Below are positions 63,162-64,000 of a DNA stretch of 64,000 nucleotides, piece after piece. Source of the DNA: Candidatus Saccharimonadota bacterium (lineage in GTDB: Bacteria; Patescibacteriota; Saccharimonadia; Saccharimonadales; Saccharimonadaceae); assembly GCA_017406405.1 (NCBI GenBank), contig JAFQYO010000014.1, positions 21,388 to 85,387 on the forward strand, written 5' to 3'. The position numbers and the translations under genes were made by a program. Positions within the stretch are counted from its first letter, which is position 1, and each line of letters opens with the position of its first letter. Below the pieces are notes generated by a model. That model did no database searches, was not told the origin of the DNA, and worked only from the letters and a program-made list of their open reading frames with translations.

Positions 63162-63968
63162 ATGAAAAAATTTTTCAACTATTTCGTTGCGCTTTCAAAA
63201 AAGCTTCTCTCGAAAGCTAATCTTATTCCGGCTATAATCGCTGGGCTAAGCTTTTATTTCGATTTTAGAAAAAACCTCGTCTTCGGGGATTTACCGAAAT
63301 ATTTAAGAGTAGCTGCGCTAGTTTTAATCTTTATAATTTCAAACCATGAGCTTTGGAAAGAAAACAAGATTGAAATCGACAAACTTCGGAACGAGTTAAA
63401 AGAAACAAAGAACCGAGTTCCGCGATATAGCGTCTCGCTTTCAGCTCAATTTGTCAGTTTTGATTTCGAGAAGGCAAAACAAGTATTTAGAAAAGAAATT
63501 CGCCAAGCCGAAGAAAAAATGAACTCCTACGCAAGAAATTTAATTTATTCCATCTCTCCATTTCAAGAGAAAAGTGACGCAGAATACCATTTAGAGAAAA
63601 TTGCAGAGTACGAGAAAGAGTATAAAAACAAGGTTATAAAACTCGATGATCTATCTCTCTCGGCCTCAAAAGCTGACGAAAACGTTATCGTTAGGATAAA
63701 ATCAACTGACGGAAAACTTATAACATGCAAAAATTTCGAGAGTCATGTTTTAAACGGAGAAGGATTTGTTATTCCGGTGGAACGGAAAGAAAAACATAAC
63801 TTTTCTCGCCTGAATCCAAACGATAAAGTCGAGATAGATCCAGACGCAATATATTTTATTCTTGATTCACCAAACAAAACAGAAGTTCCGAAACTATTTT
63901 TCGAAATCTCTTCGAAAAATCTCCCGCACCCAATTAAAATTGAAAAAGCAATTAGATTCAAAAAATAG
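63162..63968 (+). CDS. Membrane protein with coiled coil, unknown
   Basis: 268 residues. Two hydrophobic segments near the N-terminus (about 18-32 and 46-62), then a coiled coil ('KENKIEIDKLRNELKETKN') and a soluble domain with a beta-rich end ('FVIPVERKEKH', 'AIYFILDSPNKTEVPKLFFE'). No family recognised. It has its own -10-like TAGAAT close to the start and a terminator right after its stop, so it is a single-gene unit. Confidence 0.7.
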   Translation: MKKFFNYFVALSKKLLSKANLIPAIIAGLSFYFDFRKNLVFGDLPKYLRVAALVLIFIISNHELWKENKIEIDKLRNELKETKNRVPRYSVSLSAQFVSFDFEKAKQVFRKEIRQAEEKMNSYARNLIYSISPFQEKSDAEYHLEKIAEYEKEYKNKVIKLDDLSLSASKADENVIVRIKSTDGKLITCKNFESHVLNGEGFVIPVERKEKHNFSRLNPNDKVEIDPDAIYFILDSPNKTEVPKLFFEISSKNLPHPIKIEKAIRFKK

Positions 63969-63988
63969 CCCCTCTCGGAGCTATTTTC
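63963..63988 (+). terminator. Rho-independent terminator
   Basis: AAATAGC / GCTATTT stem with a C-rich loop, followed by TTC and an AT tract at the window end. Confidence 0.7.
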
Positions 63989-64000
63989 ATATATATAATA

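Overview
The window looks like a contiguous chromosome segment from a streamlined bacterium of the Candidate Phyla Radiation, most plausibly a Saccharibacteria (TM7) relative. The reasons are very dense packing with many 1-23 bp gene overlaps, leaderless start sites, almost no biosynthetic genes, and a CPR-style mix of a type IV secretion VirB6-like protein, a type IV pilin-like protein, a DUF916/WxL-like surface module and a membrane pyrophosphatase. This placement is an inference; no rRNA gene lies in the window. UGA is used as a stop codon, though rarely, so the UGA=Gly code of SR1/Gracilibacteria is unlikely.

Layout. 1-11 kb: a partial amino-acid/polyamine permease with agmatine deiminase, a pilin-like protein, gpmI, a ZIP transporter, galU, radA, ruvC, ruvA, rplS and a secreted serine hydrolase. 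11-17 kb: an RNase HII-YraN fusion, a small NrdD-like glycyl-radical-domain protein under two NrdR boxes, a PAP2 phosphatase, a PD-(D/E)XK protein, ychF and small proteins. 17-30 kb: pyk, pgk, fusA, a two-gene unknown operon, tuf, clpC with a CIRCE operator, a secreted HExxH protein and clpP. 30-36 kb: a ParE-like toxin pair, a minimal histidine kinase/response regulator joined to recO, glyS, ppa and rarA. 36-43 kb: a giant modular surface protein, a DUF2130 protein, a candidate ncRNA, tRNA-Cys and tRNA-Leu, then a 0.7-kb islet bounded by a partial tRNA-Leu copy and carrying a CdiA-CT-like nuclease gene. 43-51 kb: a phosphoesterase, a beta-helix protein, a CPTC membrane protein with a DsbA-like protein, hisS, tRNA-Phe and hppA. 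51-59 kb: a VirB1-like/VirB6-like divergent pair, tRNA-Gly, lemA, htpX and ligA. 59-64 kb: a PIN-domain pair, an abundant-looking secreted protein and a DUF916-like surface module.

Metabolically the window shows lower glycolysis (pgk, gpmI, pyk), agmatine catabolism, UDP-glucose synthesis and both soluble and membrane pyrophosphatases. The rest is information processing, proteostasis and cell-surface machinery, as expected for a host-dependent cell with a small genome.

Two initiation classes stand out. About seventeen genes have a -10 hexamer, often with an extended TG, ending 6 (sometimes 7) nt before the start codon, so their mRNAs should be leaderless. The others carry a TTGACx-(16-18)-TATAAT-type promoter and a leader with a clear Shine-Dalgarno, or lie inside operons. 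This pattern corrects several start codons.
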